Part shown: positions 40,981-51,902 of the stretch, piece after piece
Layout: each line of letters begins with the position of its first letter
Numbering within the stretch: position 1 is the first letter of the stretch
Assembly (NCBI RefSeq): GCF_003324185.1
Contig: NZ_PXUP01000003.1
Span: forward strand, 62,001 to 126,000
DNA from: Faecalibacterium prausnitzii
GTDB taxonomy: Bacteria; Bacillota; Clostridia; Oscillospirales; Ruminococcaceae
DNA: 64,000 nt
Direction: 5' to 3'
Translations under genes and position numbers: made by a program
Notes under the pieces: generated by a model
Seen by the model: the letters and a program-made list of their open reading frames with translations, nothing else
What the model was told of the DNA's origin: nothing
The model's database searches: none

Positions 40981-42558
40981 TCACCCGCCCAGAATGGCCT
41001 GCAGGTCGGCTTCCGGGGTGGCAATGGGCTTGAGGCCGTACCGTTCCTGCAGGGTGCGCACCACCCCCGGCGAGAGGAACGGGGGCAGGGTAGGCCCCAG
41101 CCGGATGTTCCGGATGCCCAGCGCCAGCAGCGCGATGAGGATGCACACGGCCTTCTGCTCAAACCAGCACAGCACCAGCGAGAGGGGCAGGTCGTTGACG
41201 CCGCAGCCAAAGGCGTCGGCCAGCGCCAATGCGATGCGGATGGCGCTGTAGGCGTCATTGCACTGGCCCACGTCCAGGATGCGGGGCAGGCCGGTGCCCG
41301 GCACGGTGCCAAGGGGCAGGTCGTTCAGGCGGAACTTGCCGCAGGCCAGGGTCAGCAGGATGGTGTCGGGCGGGGTAAGGCGGGCAAACTCGGTGTAGTA
41401 GCGGCGGCTGGGCCGGGTACCGTCGCAGCCGCCCACCAGAAAGAAGTGCCGCAGCTTACCGTCCCGCACCGCCTGCACGATCTCGTCCGCGTGCTGCAGC
41501 ACGGCGGTGCGGGCAAAACCGGTGGTCACCGTGGAGCCGCCGTTCAGGCCGGGTAGCAGGGTGTCCTGCGCGTAGCCGCCCAGCTCCAGCGCCTTTTCAA
41601 TCACCGGGGAAAAGTCGCGCCCTTCGTCGATGTGGGGCACGCCGGGGTAAGCCACCACCGAGGTGGTGAACACCCGGTCGGCGTAGCTGGCGCGCAGGGG
41701 CATGATGCAGTTGGTGGTGAACAGGATGGGCGCGGGGATGTCCTCGAACTCCCGCTGCTGGTTCTGCCATGCGGTGCCAAAGTTGCCCTTGAGGTGGGGG
41801 TAGCGGCGCTTCAGCTCCGGGTAGCCGTGGGCGGGCAGCATCTCCGAGTGGGTGTAGACGTTGACGCCCCGGCCTGCAGTCTGTTCCAGCAGCTGCTGTG
41901 CGTCGTAGAGGTCGTGGCCGGAAATCACAATGAACGGCCCCTTTTCAATGGTCAGGGGCACCTGCACCGGTTCCGGATCGCCAAACGCGCCGGTGTTGGC
42001 CGCGTCCAGCAGCTCCATGCAGCGGTAGCTGGCTTCTCCTGTGGCCTGCACCAGCTGCCACAGGGCGTCGGTGGTCTGGCCGGGGTCGCCCACGGCCTGC
42101 AGGGCGGTACAGAAGAACCGGTCCAGCTCCGGGTCGATGCGGCCCAGCACCCGGGCGTGGTAGTTGTAGGCGGCCATGCCCCGCAGGCTGAACAGCACAA
42201 AGCATTTCAGGCTGCGCCGGTCGGCATCCGGTTCCCGCCAGAGGGCCTGCATGTCGTAGTCCGGGCCGGTGCCGGGGCTGGCGTCGTGCACCCGGCGGGT
42301 CAGCGCGTCCACGGCGGCGGGGTCAAAGTTCACGTTGGTAATGGTGGTGAACAGCCCCTGCATCAGCAGCCGGGCCTGTTCCGGGGCCGGGCCGCGCCCC
42401 GCCGCGATGAGCTGCCCGGCAAACGCGATGAGCGCCCCGGTGAGCCGGTCCTGTGCGGCGGCTGTCTCGGCCGACTTGCCGCACACCCCCGCTGCGCCGG
42501 TGCAGGCGGTGCAGCCCGCCGCCTGCTCACACTGAAAACAAAACATCTGCTCGTCCAT
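40981..42558 (-). CDS. hcp: Hydroxylamine reductase / hybrid cluster protein
   Basis: Iron-sulfur protein of 525 residues, active on hydroxylamine or nitric oxide. Four N-terminal cysteines for the first cluster are Cys7, Cys10, Cys19 and Cys26 (with an additional Cys16), starting MDEQMFCFQCEQ. Hybrid-cluster ligands are recognisable in TNCIMPL and in C-terminal Glu, His and Cys segments such as LACGKFRLNDL and VGQCNDAYSA. The ATG at 42558 has AAGGGAG 8 bases upstream. It is downstream of gdhA but separated from it by a terminator. The ammonia it can produce would feed GDH and glutamate synthase next door. Confidence 0.94.
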   Translation of the reverse strand: MDEQMFCFQCEQAAGCTACTGAAGVCGKSAETAAAQDRLTGALIAFAGQLIAAGRGPAPEQARLLMQGLFTTITNVNFDPAAVDALTRRVHDASPGTGPDYDMQALWREPDADRRSLKCFVLFSLRGMAAYNYHARVLGRIDPELDRFFCTALQAVGDPGQTTDALWQLVQATGEASYRCMELLDAANTGAFGDPEPVQVPLTIEKGPFIVISGHDLYDAQQLLEQTAGRGVNVYTHSEMLPAHGYPELKRRYPHLKGNFGTAWQNQQREFEDIPAPILFTTNCIMPLRASYADRVFTTSVVAYPGVPHIDEGRDFSPVIEKALELGGYAQDTLLPGLNGGSTVTTGFARTAVLQHADEIVQAVRDGKLRHFFLVGGCDGTRPSRRYYTEFARLTPPDTILLTLACGKFRLNDLPLGTVPGTGLPRILDVGQCNDAYSAIRIALALADAFGCGVNDLPLSLVLCWFEQKAVCILIALLALGIRNIRLGPTLPPFLSPGVVRTLQERYGLKPIATPEADLQAILGG

Positions 42559-42620
42559 ACGAAACTCCCTTTCTGCCATAAGATACTGCCAGTGTGGGCA
42601 GAGCGGGGCGGGGTTATACC

Positions 42621-42655
42621 AAAAAAGAGCCGCACCCCTGCGGGCGCGGCTCTTG
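42621..42655 (-). terminator. Terminator of gdhA
   Basis: AAGAGCCGCGCCCGC and the matching GTGCGGCTCTT form the stem. On the minus strand it is followed by TTTTGG. It lies between gdhA and hcp. Confidence 0.8.
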
Positions 42656-42671
42656 GACGATGCAGTATGAC

Positions 42672-44176
<1,505 letters not shown>

Positions 44177-44180
44177 TATT

Positions 44181-44209
44181 ATTATAAAGCTTTGCGGTGG
44201 GTTTTACAA
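44181..44209 (-). promoter_or_regulatory. Promoter of gdhA
   Basis: On the minus strand TTGTAA (44204-44209), a 17-base spacer and a perfect TATAAT (44181-44186). Confidence 0.7.
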
Positions 44210-44378
44210 TAGCAAAAAGCAGAATTTGTTTAAAAAAACAGATAAAAAGTCACAGCTGCTTCACAAAACGAAAATTAAAAGCCGGAATGTGCCGCGAACC
44301 TTGTTTTTTAAAGTGCGCTGCCGCTCCAAAGCCGCACGGAAAAGAATGTCTTTTGCACGGCAGCGGGCTTATCTAAGC

Positions 44379-44410
44379 AAAAAGCCCTGTGTCACAACGG
44401 GCACAGGGCG
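44379..44410 (-). terminator. Terminator of the Mrp ATPase gene
   Basis: GCCCTGTG and CACAGGGC form the stem; on the minus strand TTTTTG follows. It begins 9 bases after the stop codon. Confidence 0.8.
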
Positions 44411-44418
44411 GGGTGCAG

Positions 44419-45252
44419 TTACTTCTTCAGCAGCTTTTCGCAGGCGTCTGCGGCACCTTCCAAAAATTCGCCGCCATAGGTCTCGATCATGCCGGCATCG
44501 GAAAGCTCTGCCAGTTTGGGGTCGATGGGGCACTTGGCCAGCACGGGCAGGTGATGCTTTGCGGCCACCTCGTCCACATGGCTGTTGCCAAACACATTGA
44601 TGTGCTTGCCGCAGTCCGGGCAAACGATGTAGCTCATGTTCTCCACGATGCCCAGCATGGGCACCTTCATCATCTCAGCCATGTTCACGGCCTTTGCCAC
44701 GATCATGCTTACCAGCTCCTGCGGGCTTGCCACCACAACGATGCCATCCACCGGCAGGCTCTGGAACACGGTCAGGGGCACATCACCGGTGCCCGGGGGC
44801 ATATCCACGAACAGAAAATCCACGTCCTTCCAGACCACATCGGTCCAGAACTGCTTGACCGCACCGGCAATGACCGGGCCGCGCCACACAACGGGGTCTT
44901 CCTCGTTCTCCACCAGCAGGTTGATGCTCATTACATCAATGCCCATGCGGCTCTGGATGGGCCAGCAGCCCTTGTCGTCCGCCATGGCACGGCCATGAAT
45001 GCCGAACAGCTTGGGGATGGACGGGCCAGTGATATCGGCATCCAGAATGCCGCAGTGGTAGCCGCGGCGGGCCATGGCACAGGCCAGCAGGGCGCTGGTC
45101 ATGCTCTTGCCCACGCCGCCCTTGCCGGAAACAACGCCGATGACCTTTTTCACACTGCTGTTAGGGTTGGGGGCATCGTGCTGCGGAGCGGCATCGCGGG
45201 AAGAACAGGCTGCACTGCAATTAGAGCAGTCATGGGTACATTCTTCGCTCAT
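44419..45252 (-). CDS. mrp: Mrp/NBP35-family iron-sulfur carrier ATPase
   Basis: P-loop ATPase of 277 residues that assembles or carries iron-sulfur clusters. The N-terminus is cysteine-rich (CTHDCSNCSAAC). The deviant Walker A is SGKGGVGKS, and the switch segment is VDMPPGTGDVPL. The cluster-binding CxxC is CPDC in the C-terminal half. Glutamate synthase and Hcp, both nearby, are iron-sulfur enzymes, but clustering alone does not prove a link. Own promoter and terminator. Confidence 0.93.
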   Translation of the reverse strand: MSEECTHDCSNCSAACSSRDAAPQHDAPNPNSSVKKVIGVVSGKGGVGKSMTSALLACAMARRGYHCGILDADITGPSIPKLFGIHGRAMADDKGCWPIQSRMGIDVMSINLLVENEEDPVVWRGPVIAGAVKQFWTDVVWKDVDFLFVDMPPGTGDVPLTVFQSLPVDGIVVVASPQELVSMIVAKAVNMAEMMKVPMLGIVENMSYIVCPDCGKHINVFGNSHVDEVAAKHHLPVLAKCPIDPKLAELSDAGMIETYGGEFLEGAADACEKLLKK

Positions 45253-45349
45253 TCTCTTTGTCGCGCACGGCAGGGGCAGGACCCGGGCGGTGCGCTTCCT
45301 CCTTGCTCAAAATACAGGCGGGGGCTTGCGCCCTGCCTGACCACTGTTA

Positions 45350-45378
45350 ACTATACCATAAAAAGTGCGCAGAAACAA
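45350..45378 (-). promoter_or_regulatory. Promoter of the Mrp ATPase gene
   Basis: On the minus strand TTGTTT (45373-45378), a 17-base spacer and TATAGT (45350-45355). A GC-rich hairpin (45315-45339) lies in the leader. Confidence 0.6.
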
Positions 45379-45460
45379 CCCATAGCGCCGCTCATGTTTT
45401 GCAAAGCCGCTGCATAGGCTGAACCGTGAACGCCCATTCCGGGGCAGGGGGAGGTGCAGG

Positions 45461-47026
45461 GTGCGGCAGAGTTATTTTAAGAACGCGGCGCTGCTTACCG
45501 GCTCGGACGTGGTGCTGCGGCTGGCAGGCATGGGGCTGCGCATCTGGCTGGCCAACGCCTTGGGCGGGGTGGGTATGGGGCTGTATCAGCTGGTGCTGGC
45601 AGTGTACGGGCTGTTCGTCACGCTGGCCACGGCGGGCATCTCGGTGGCCGCTGCCCGGCTGCTGACCGAGGAGCTCAGCCGGGATAAAGCCGCTGCGCGC
45701 GGGATGCTGGTGCGGCTGGTGCTGGCAGGGCTTACGCTGGGCGGGTTTGCCATGCTTGTCCAGATTGCCACCGCAGGCCTTGCGGCAAAATGGTGGCTGG
45801 GGGATGTCCGCGCCGCTGCCGCGCTGCGCACCTCGGCGCTGGGGCTGCCGTGGATGGCGATCTCGGCAGTGCTGCGCGGCTTTTTTCTGGCGCGGCGGCG
45901 GGTGGAACCCAACGTGCTCAGCCAGCTGGCAGAGCAGACAGTGCGCATTGCCGCGGTGGTGTGGGCGCTTTCCCGCACGCAGGGCTGGCCGGACGGCAGC
46001 CGCTGTGCACTGGTGCTGGCTGCCACCGCCTTGAGCGAGGCCGTATCCACCGCCCTGATGGCATTGTTTTACCGGCGGGAGGCGGCACGCTGCTTCGGCA
46101 GCACAGCGCCGCGCCCGCCAAGGGAGGCGTCCCGGCGGCTGTGGGACATCCTGTGGCCGGTGGAGGGCGGCAGGGTGCTTTCCAGCGCGCTGCACACCGC
46201 CGAGAATATGCTGGTGCCCGCCTGCCTTGCGGTGTATCTGGGGGCTTCCGGCGGGCGCACCGCTGCGCTGGAGCAGTACGGCACCTTAAAGGGCATGGCG
46301 CTGCCGCTGCTCAATTTCCCCTTTGGGCTGCTGGGCAGTCTGGCGGTTTTGCTGATGCCGGAGATCACGCAGGCACATATCGAGGGGCAGACCGCCCGGC
46401 TGAACGCCCTGCTGGACCGGATGCTGCGGCTTACGGGATACTTCTCCATGCTGGCGGGCACGCTGTTCTGGGTGTGGGGCAGGCCGCTGGCGCAGCTGCT
46501 CTACCATAGCCCGGAGGCCGGGTTCTATCTGGAGACCCTTGCCCCGGCCATGCCGCTGATGTATCTGGAAAGCATGGTGGACGGCGCCATGAAGGGCATC
46601 GGGGAGCAGAAGGCCGCTTTCCGGTACAGCGTGTGGGACGCGGTGCTGCGCATTGGCGGGGTGGCGGTGCTGCTGCCCCGGTACGGGATGCGGGGCTTTC
46701 TGACGGTGATCTTACTTTCCAGCTTTTACACCTGCGCAGCCAACACCGGGCGGCTACTGCTTTCCAGCGGTACAGGGCACGCTTTCCGCCGCTGGCTGGG
46801 TGCGCCGCTGCTGGCTGCTGTTGCCGCCGGTGCGGCAGGGCGGGGTGTGCGCCGGGCGCTGACGGGCTTTCCGGCACAGGGGCTGTGGGAACAGCTGGCA
46901 GTGCTGACGGCGGGCGGCATGGTGACTGCCATCGTGTTTTTGCTGGCGGCGCTGCCGCTGGGGCTTTGGGAGGAGCTGCGGGCGGTGCTGCGGCAGGCAA
47001 AGACCGGGAAAAACAGGGGAAAGTGA
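45461..47026 (+). CDS. Polysaccharide flippase of the SpoVB/MATE-like family
   Basis: Polytopic membrane protein of 521 residues with about a dozen or more hydrophobic helices, starting SYFKNAALLTGSDVVLRLAG. It belongs to the MOP superfamily exporters that flip lipid-linked sugars, related to SpoVB and MurJ-like proteins. Which lipid it carries cannot be read from sequence. The GTG start has GGGGGAGG about 6 bases upstream. A nucleotide-sugar dehydratase gene follows in the same direction, so a surface glycan role is plausible. Confidence 0.82.
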   Translation: MRQSYFKNAALLTGSDVVLRLAGMGLRIWLANALGGVGMGLYQLVLAVYGLFVTLATAGISVAAARLLTEELSRDKAAARGMLVRLVLAGLTLGGFAMLVQIATAGLAAKWWLGDVRAAAALRTSALGLPWMAISAVLRGFFLARRRVEPNVLSQLAEQTVRIAAVVWALSRTQGWPDGSRCALVLAATALSEAVSTALMALFYRREAARCFGSTAPRPPREASRRLWDILWPVEGGRVLSSALHTAENMLVPACLAVYLGASGGRTAALEQYGTLKGMALPLLNFPFGLLGSLAVLLMPEITQAHIEGQTARLNALLDRMLRLTGYFSMLAGTLFWVWGRPLAQLLYHSPEAGFYLETLAPAMPLMYLESMVDGAMKGIGEQKAAFRYSVWDAVLRIGGVAVLLPRYGMRGFLTVILLSSFYTCAANTGRLLLSSGTGHAFRRWLGAPLLAAVAAGAAGRGVRRALTGFPAQGLWEQLAVLTAGGMVTAIVFLLAALPLGLWEELRAVLRQAKTGKNRGK

Positions 47027-47043
47027 TAAAAACGTAAATTTTC

Positions 47044-47072
47044 TGGACACAGGCGGGGATTGTGAGTATAAT
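47044..47072 (+). promoter_or_regulatory. Promoter of the nucleotide-sugar dehydratase gene
   Basis: TGGACA (47044-47049), a 17-base spacer and a perfect TATAAT (47067-47072). The leader of about 100 bases has a CCGGCATTGCCGG palindrome near 47096. Confidence 0.65.
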
Positions 47073-47176
47073 ACAAACGTGTAGTTGTATCCTTCCGGCA
47101 TTGCCGGGGGAGAACACTGCCGAAAAAGCAGCGCAGGGCAAACCCTTGGCGCTGAGAGGAAAAAAGAGGATCGTAA

Positions 47177-49075
47177 GTGAAAGATAGAACCAAGAATACC
47201 CCGCAGGTGCTGCTGCGCCGTGCGCTGCTGGTGCTGCTGGATGCAGCCATTGTGGCATTCAGCTTTTATTTTGCCCTGCTGCTGCGGGCAGACGGTGCCG
47301 TGGAGGCCGGGTGGTGGCCGCACAACCGTGCCCTGCTGTACGAAAACCTGCCGTGGATCGTGGCGGTGTATATCGTCTGCTTCCTGGCAGGCGGGCTGTA
47401 CTCGGTGCTGTGGAAGTACGCCGGCGAGCGGGATCTGATCCGCCTTGCCGGGATGATCGCCGTGCCCACCGCCGTGGTGTATGTGGTGAACCGCCGTTTT
47501 ATCCACGGTGTGCTGTTTAATTCCGCCAACTGCATGGCCTCGGTGCTCATCTTTTTGTTTATCGGCGGTAGCCGCTTGGCTTGGCGGCTGTTTTTGAACC
47601 ATCCGCTGGGTGAGCGGATGCGCAAAGTGCCCGCCAAGGACCCCAACCGCCCGGTGTTGATCGTGGGTGCGGGCGAAGCCGGTGCATGGGCCATCAATGT
47701 GTGCAAATCCAACAAGGAATACGGCCACGCCGTGGTGGCGGTGGACGATGACCCCGCAAAGCTGAACCAGACCATCCACGGCGTGCCGGTCAAGGGCACG
47801 CTGGAGGATATCCCGGAGCTGTGCACGCGCTACGGCATCCACAGCATCATCATTGCCATCCCAACCTTAAAGGGCAGCAAGCTGAGCCACGTTATCGACC
47901 TGTGCGTCAGCACCCACTGCGCGGTGCAGCTGCTCAGTGACCCGCAGCTGGTGGGCAGCGGCGCACCCCAGCAGGAGGTGTTCCGCGAGCTGAACCCCGC
48001 CGACTTCCTCTCCCGCGAGGAGGTCACGCTGGATACCGACAAGATCTCCGGCTACCTCACCGGCAAAACGGTGCTGGTAACGGGCGGCGGCGGTTCCATC
48101 GGCAGCGAGCTGTGCCGTCAGGTCATGCGCTTCAAGCCCGGCAAGCTGCTCATCTTTGATATCTACGAAAACTGCGCCTACGAGCTGCAGATGGAACTGC
48201 AGCAGAAGTACGGCCGCGATATCCCGGTCACGGTGCTTATCGGCTCTATCCGGGATAAAAAACGTCTGGACGAGGTTTTTGATACCTACCACCCCACGGT
48301 GGTGTTCCATGCGGCGGCACACAAGCACGTGCCGCTGATGGAGGTAAGCCCTGCCGAGGCCGTGAAAAACAACGTGCTGGGCACCAAAAACCTGCTGGTC
48401 AGCGCCAGCGAGCACGGGGTGGAGCGCTTTGTGCAGCTTTCCACCGATAAGGCCGTGAACCCCACCAGCGTCATGGGCTGCACCAAGCGCATCTGCGAGA
48501 TGCTCATCCAGACCTTTGCGGGCAACACGGATATGAAGTGTGTGGCAGTGCGGTTCGGCAACGTGCTGGGCAGCCACGGCAGCGTTATTCCGTTGTTTGA
48601 AGCCCAGATCAAAAAGGGCGGGCCGGTCACCCTGACTGACCCCAACATCGTGCGCTACTTTATGACCATCCCGGAAGCAGCCCAGCTGGTGCTGCAGGCG
48701 GGTGCACTGGCAGAGAGCGGCAATATCTATGTGCTGGACATGGGCGAGCCGGTGCGCATTATGGATCTGGCCAAGCAGCTCATCCGCTTTTACGGCTACG
48801 AGCCGGGCGTGAATATGGAAATCAAGATCGTGGGCCTGCGTCCCGGTGAAAAGCTTTACGAAGAGCTGATGATGGACGAGGAGCAGGACAAGATGCGCCG
48901 CACCCAGCACAATAAGATCTTTGTGGCAAGCCCCCGCACCATTGATCTGGCCGAGTTCTACGAGCAGCTGCAGGCGCTGGAAGCCGCTGCTGCCCACAAC
49001 GATGAGGGCGTGGTGCGTCAGCTGGCGGCTATGATCCCCACCTTTACCCCCACCCGGGAGAACCTGAAACTGTAA
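47177..49075 (+). CDS. Membrane-bound nucleotide-sugar 4,6-dehydratase, CapD/PglF type
   Basis: Protein of 632 residues. Four membrane helices (about 13-135) are followed by a CoA-binding-like Rossmann domain (VLIVGAGEAGAWA). The SDR catalytic domain has NAD site VLVTGGGGSIGSELCRQV, the catalytic STDKAVNPTSVMGCTKR segment (Met replacing the usual Tyr, as in this subfamily) and the end segment LRPGEKLYEEL. Family members turn UDP-GlcNAc into a 4-keto-6-deoxy sugar for capsule or glycoprotein sugars. The GTG start follows AGAGG. No glycosyltransferases are adjacent. Confidence 0.92.
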   Translation: MKDRTKNTPQVLLRRALLVLLDAAIVAFSFYFALLLRADGAVEAGWWPHNRALLYENLPWIVAVYIVCFLAGGLYSVLWKYAGERDLIRLAGMIAVPTAVVYVVNRRFIHGVLFNSANCMASVLIFLFIGGSRLAWRLFLNHPLGERMRKVPAKDPNRPVLIVGAGEAGAWAINVCKSNKEYGHAVVAVDDDPAKLNQTIHGVPVKGTLEDIPELCTRYGIHSIIIAIPTLKGSKLSHVIDLCVSTHCAVQLLSDPQLVGSGAPQQEVFRELNPADFLSREEVTLDTDKISGYLTGKTVLVTGGGGSIGSELCRQVMRFKPGKLLIFDIYENCAYELQMELQQKYGRDIPVTVLIGSIRDKKRLDEVFDTYHPTVVFHAAAHKHVPLMEVSPAEAVKNNVLGTKNLLVSASEHGVERFVQLSTDKAVNPTSVMGCTKRICEMLIQTFAGNTDMKCVAVRFGNVLGSHGSVIPLFEAQIKKGGPVTLTDPNIVRYFMTIPEAAQLVLQAGALAESGNIYVLDMGEPVRIMDLAKQLIRFYGYEPGVNMEIKIVGLRPGEKLYEELMMDEEQDKMRRTQHNKIFVASPRTIDLAEFYEQLQALEAAAAHNDEGVVRQLAAMIPTFTPTRENLKL

Positions 49076-49159
49076 CTGGTTGAACTGCGGCACTGGGCCG
49101 CATGGGATAGACCGCAGGCCGGAATATGCCGGGCTGCGCAAAACGAGAGGGATGTTATT

Positions 49160-50446
49160 ATGGAAAAGAAACCGTTTCTGACCGAGGCGATGGCACAGGA
49201 GATCATCGAGGATGTGCCCACGCCGTTCCACGTCTACGACGAAAAGGGCATCCGGGAGAATGTCCGCCGCATCAACAAGGCCTTCAGCTGGAACAAGGGA
49301 TTCAAGGAGTATTTTGCGGTCAAGGCACTGCCGAACCCTGTCATCCTGCAGATCCTCAAGGAGGAGGGCTGCGGCGTGGACTGCTCCTCCCTGACCGAGT
49401 TGATGCTCAGCGAGGCCTGCGGCTTTACCGGCCACGAGATCATGTTCTCCTCCAACCAGACCCCCGTGGAGGATATGCAGAAGGCCTACGAGCTGGGCGC
49501 TTACATCAATCTGGATGACGCCACCATGGTGGAGTTTCTGGAGCGGGTGGCCGGGGTGCCGCAGGAGATCTTCTGCCGCTATAACCCCGGCGGGACCTTC
49601 CAGCTGGGCGAGAGCGAAGAGGGCTTTCAGGTCATGGACAAGCCCGGCGATGCCAAGTACGGTATGACCGAGCAGCAGATGATCGACAGCTACAAAAAGC
49701 TGATGCAGAAGGGCGCAAAGCAGTTCGGCATCCATGCTTTCTTGGCCTCCAACACCATCTCGGACGCCTACTACCCGGAGCTGGCAGGCATCCTGTTCCA
49801 GCTGGCTGTCCGGGTGCAGCAGGCTACCGGTGCGCACATCAGCTACATTAACCTGTCCGGCGGTGTGGGCATCCCGTACCGCCCGGAGCAGACCGAGAAC
49901 GACATCATGGCCATTGGCGAGGGTGTGCGCAAAAAGTTTGAGGAGATCCTTGTGCCCGCCGGCATGGGCGATGTGGCCATCTTCAGCGAGATGGGCCGCT
50001 TTACCACCGGCCCCTACGGCGCACTGGTGTCCACCGTCATCCACGAAAAGCACATTTATAAGGAGTACATCGGTCTGGACGCCTGCGCCGCAAACCTGAT
50101 GCGCCCCGCCATGTACGGCGCTTATCACCACATCACCGTGCTGGGCAAGGAGAACGAGCCCTGCGACCACAAGTACGACGTGGTGGGCGGCCTGTGCGAG
50201 AACAACGACAAGTTTGCCGTTGACCGGATGCTGCCCAAGATCGACATCGGGGACATCCTTTACATCCACGATACCGGTGCCCACGGCTCTGCTATGGGCT
50301 ACAACTACAACGGCAAGCTGCACTGCGCCGAGGTGCTGCTGTGCGAGGACGGCTCTCACCGGCTGATCCGCCGCGCCCAGACCCCCCGCGATTACTTTGC
50401 AACGCTGGACTTTTTGCCCTTTATGAAGCCCCTGTTTGAGGACTGA
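49160..50446 (+). CDS. lysA: Diaminopimelate decarboxylase
   Basis: PLP enzyme of 428 residues that makes lysine from meso-diaminopimelate. The PLP lysine is in YFAVKALPNP, the glycine-rich phosphate loop is INLSGGVGIPY and the second-substrate segment is EMGRFTTGPYGALV. The active-site cysteine segment GGLCENNDKFA fits this family. With lysC it covers both ends of the lysine branch in this window. The ATG has GAGAGGGATG upstream, 84 bases after the dehydratase stop. Confidence 0.94.
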   Translation: MEKKPFLTEAMAQEIIEDVPTPFHVYDEKGIRENVRRINKAFSWNKGFKEYFAVKALPNPVILQILKEEGCGVDCSSLTELMLSEACGFTGHEIMFSSNQTPVEDMQKAYELGAYINLDDATMVEFLERVAGVPQEIFCRYNPGGTFQLGESEEGFQVMDKPGDAKYGMTEQQMIDSYKKLMQKGAKQFGIHAFLASNTISDAYYPELAGILFQLAVRVQQATGAHISYINLSGGVGIPYRPEQTENDIMAIGEGVRKKFEEILVPAGMGDVAIFSEMGRFTTGPYGALVSTVIHEKHIYKEYIGLDACAANLMRPAMYGAYHHITVLGKENEPCDHKYDVVGGLCENNDKFAVDRMLPKIDIGDILYIHDTGAHGSAMGYNYNGKLHCAEVLLCEDGSHRLIRRAQTPRDYFATLDFLPFMKPLFED

Positions 50447-50484
50447 TCCGCTTTTCGTATCCTGATAAAAACGAGGTATGACCC

Positions 50485-50883
50485 ATGTTTTTTGGCTTTC
50501 AGCTTACCCTTGGCCTGATGATGGCCTTTTACGGTTTTTCGGTGATGAAAAATCCCCGCGTGTGGGGCGATCAGGGGCGCAGGGCGGTCAAGGCCGAAAA
50601 CTTTGAGGAATACTGCCGCCAGAACGGCCAGTTCTTTTTAAAGGCAGGCTGTGTTGTGGCAGTGATCGGCGCACTGGATGCCCTGATCACGCTGGATGCC
50701 CTGCTGTACGCCCTGCTGTACATTTTTGGCTTGGCCTTTGCCTTCTACCCCCTTACCCGCTGGTGCAAGCAGAACGAGGGTTTCTCATGGCCGTGGCCCC
50801 ACGTCCAGAGCGAGAAAAAGCGCATCAAAGAGCTGCGCCGCGAACAGCAGGCACAGGAGAACGAGGAAAAAGGGGAGAAGTGA
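50485..50883 (+). CDS. Small membrane protein, unknown function
   Basis: Protein of 132 residues with three hydrophobic stretches (about 1-18, 53-70 and 74-90) and a charged Lys/Glu/Gln-rich C-terminal tail. The start ATG is preceded by AACGAGGTATGACCC. It lies 38 bases after lysA in the same direction and before a bidirectional terminator, so it may be cotranscribed. No family recognised. Confidence 0.65.
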   Translation: MFFGFQLTLGLMMAFYGFSVMKNPRVWGDQGRRAVKAENFEEYCRQNGQFFLKAGCVVAVIGALDALITLDALLYALLYIFGLAFAFYPLTRWCKQNEGFSWPWPHVQSEKKRIKELRREQQAQENEEKGEK

Positions 50884-50911
50884 TCCCCCGGATAAAGCAT
50901 AAATAGCAAAA

Positions 50912-50958
50912 GAACAGCTCCCGGTCACGCCGCTTAACGTGATCGGGAGCTGTTTTAG
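50912..50958. terminator. Bidirectional terminator between the small membrane protein and SPFH genes
   Basis: AACAGCTCCCG and CGGGAGCTGTT with inner TCACG/CGTGA-like pairs form the stem. TTTTAGC follows on the plus side and TTCTTTTGC on the minus side. Confidence 0.8.
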
Positions 50959-50981
50959 CTTACTGCTGGATAAGTGGGCGC

Positions 50982-51887
50982 TTACTCGGCGTCCTTCGGG
51001 TCGGTCATCAGCTCCTTGATGCTGGGCACAACGCCGCCCAGATTCTGCAGCTCAGAGGGGATGATGATCTTGGTGGCCTTGCCGTTGGCAACTTTCGCCA
51101 GCGCTTCAAGGCTGCGGATGGCCAGCACCTTGTCGCTGGGCATGGCCTCGTTCAGCAGACGGATGGCATCGGCGTTGGCCTTCTGCACAGCCAGAATGGC
51201 CTGTGCCTCGCCCTCGGCCTCCAGAATGCGCTGCTGCTTCACAGCATCGGCGCGCAGGATAGCGGCTTCCTTTTCGCCCTCGGCGGCGGTAATGGCAGCC
51301 TGCTTTTCACCGTCTGCCTTCAGGATGACGGCGCGCTTCTCGCGTTCAGCCTTCATCTGCTTTTCCATGGCTTCCTGAATTTCCCGCGGCGGGATGATGT
51401 TCTTCACCTCCACGCGGTTCACCTTGATGCCCCACTTGTCAGTGGCTTCGTCAAGGATGGCGGTGATCTTGCCGTTGATGACATCGCGGCTGGTCAGGGT
51501 ATGATCCAGCTCCATCTCACCGATGATGTTGCGCAGGGTGGTGGCAGAAAGGCTCTCGATGGCGGCAATGGGCTGGTTGACGCCGTAGGTGTACAGCTTT
51601 GCGTCCATGACCTGAAAGAACACCACCGTGTCGATCTGCATGGTCACGTTATCGCGGGTGATCACAGGCTGAGGGGGAAAGTCTGCAACCTGCTCCTTCA
51701 GGCTTACCTTTTTGGCAATGCGCTCAATAAAGGGGATCTTGACGTGCAGGCCGGCAGTCCATGTATCGGAGTAGCTGCCCAGCCGCTCAATGACATATAC
51801 CTTGGACTGCGGCACAATGACGATGTTGGAAACAATGACCAGCACCAGAACAAAAACAAGCGCAAGGATGACAAAAAACAGGACCAT
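50982..51887 (-). CDS. SPFH/stomatin-like membrane protein
   Basis: Protein of 301 residues. An N-terminal membrane anchor (about 1-22) precedes a band 7 (SPFH) domain (VIVPQSKVYVIERLGSY, then TLRNIIGEMELDHTLTSRD). A coiled coil rich in Ala/Glu/Lys follows (about 185-250). Such proteins form large membrane microdomain assemblies. The NfeD-like gene lies 15 bases upstream, the usual SPFH-NfeD pairing, so the two are probably cotranscribed and interact. Confidence 0.92.
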   Translation of the reverse strand: MVLFFVILALVFVLVLVIVSNIVIVPQSKVYVIERLGSYSDTWTAGLHVKIPFIERIAKKVSLKEQVADFPPQPVITRDNVTMQIDTVVFFQVMDAKLYTYGVNQPIAAIESLSATTLRNIIGEMELDHTLTSRDVINGKITAILDEATDKWGIKVNRVEVKNIIPPREIQEAMEKQMKAEREKRAVILKADGEKQAAITAAEGEKEAAILRADAVKQQRILEAEGEAQAILAVQKANADAIRLLNEAMPSDKVLAIRSLEALAKVANGKATKIIIPSELQNLGGVVPSIKELMTDPKDAE

Positions 51888-51902
51888 AATACATCTCCTT
51901 TG

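Noticed and set aside
45461-47026. Sign that the organism forms spores, from the SpoVB-like flippase
   Set aside because: SpoVB-type exporters are widespread in non-sporulating bacteria, and no other sporulation gene is seen in the window.
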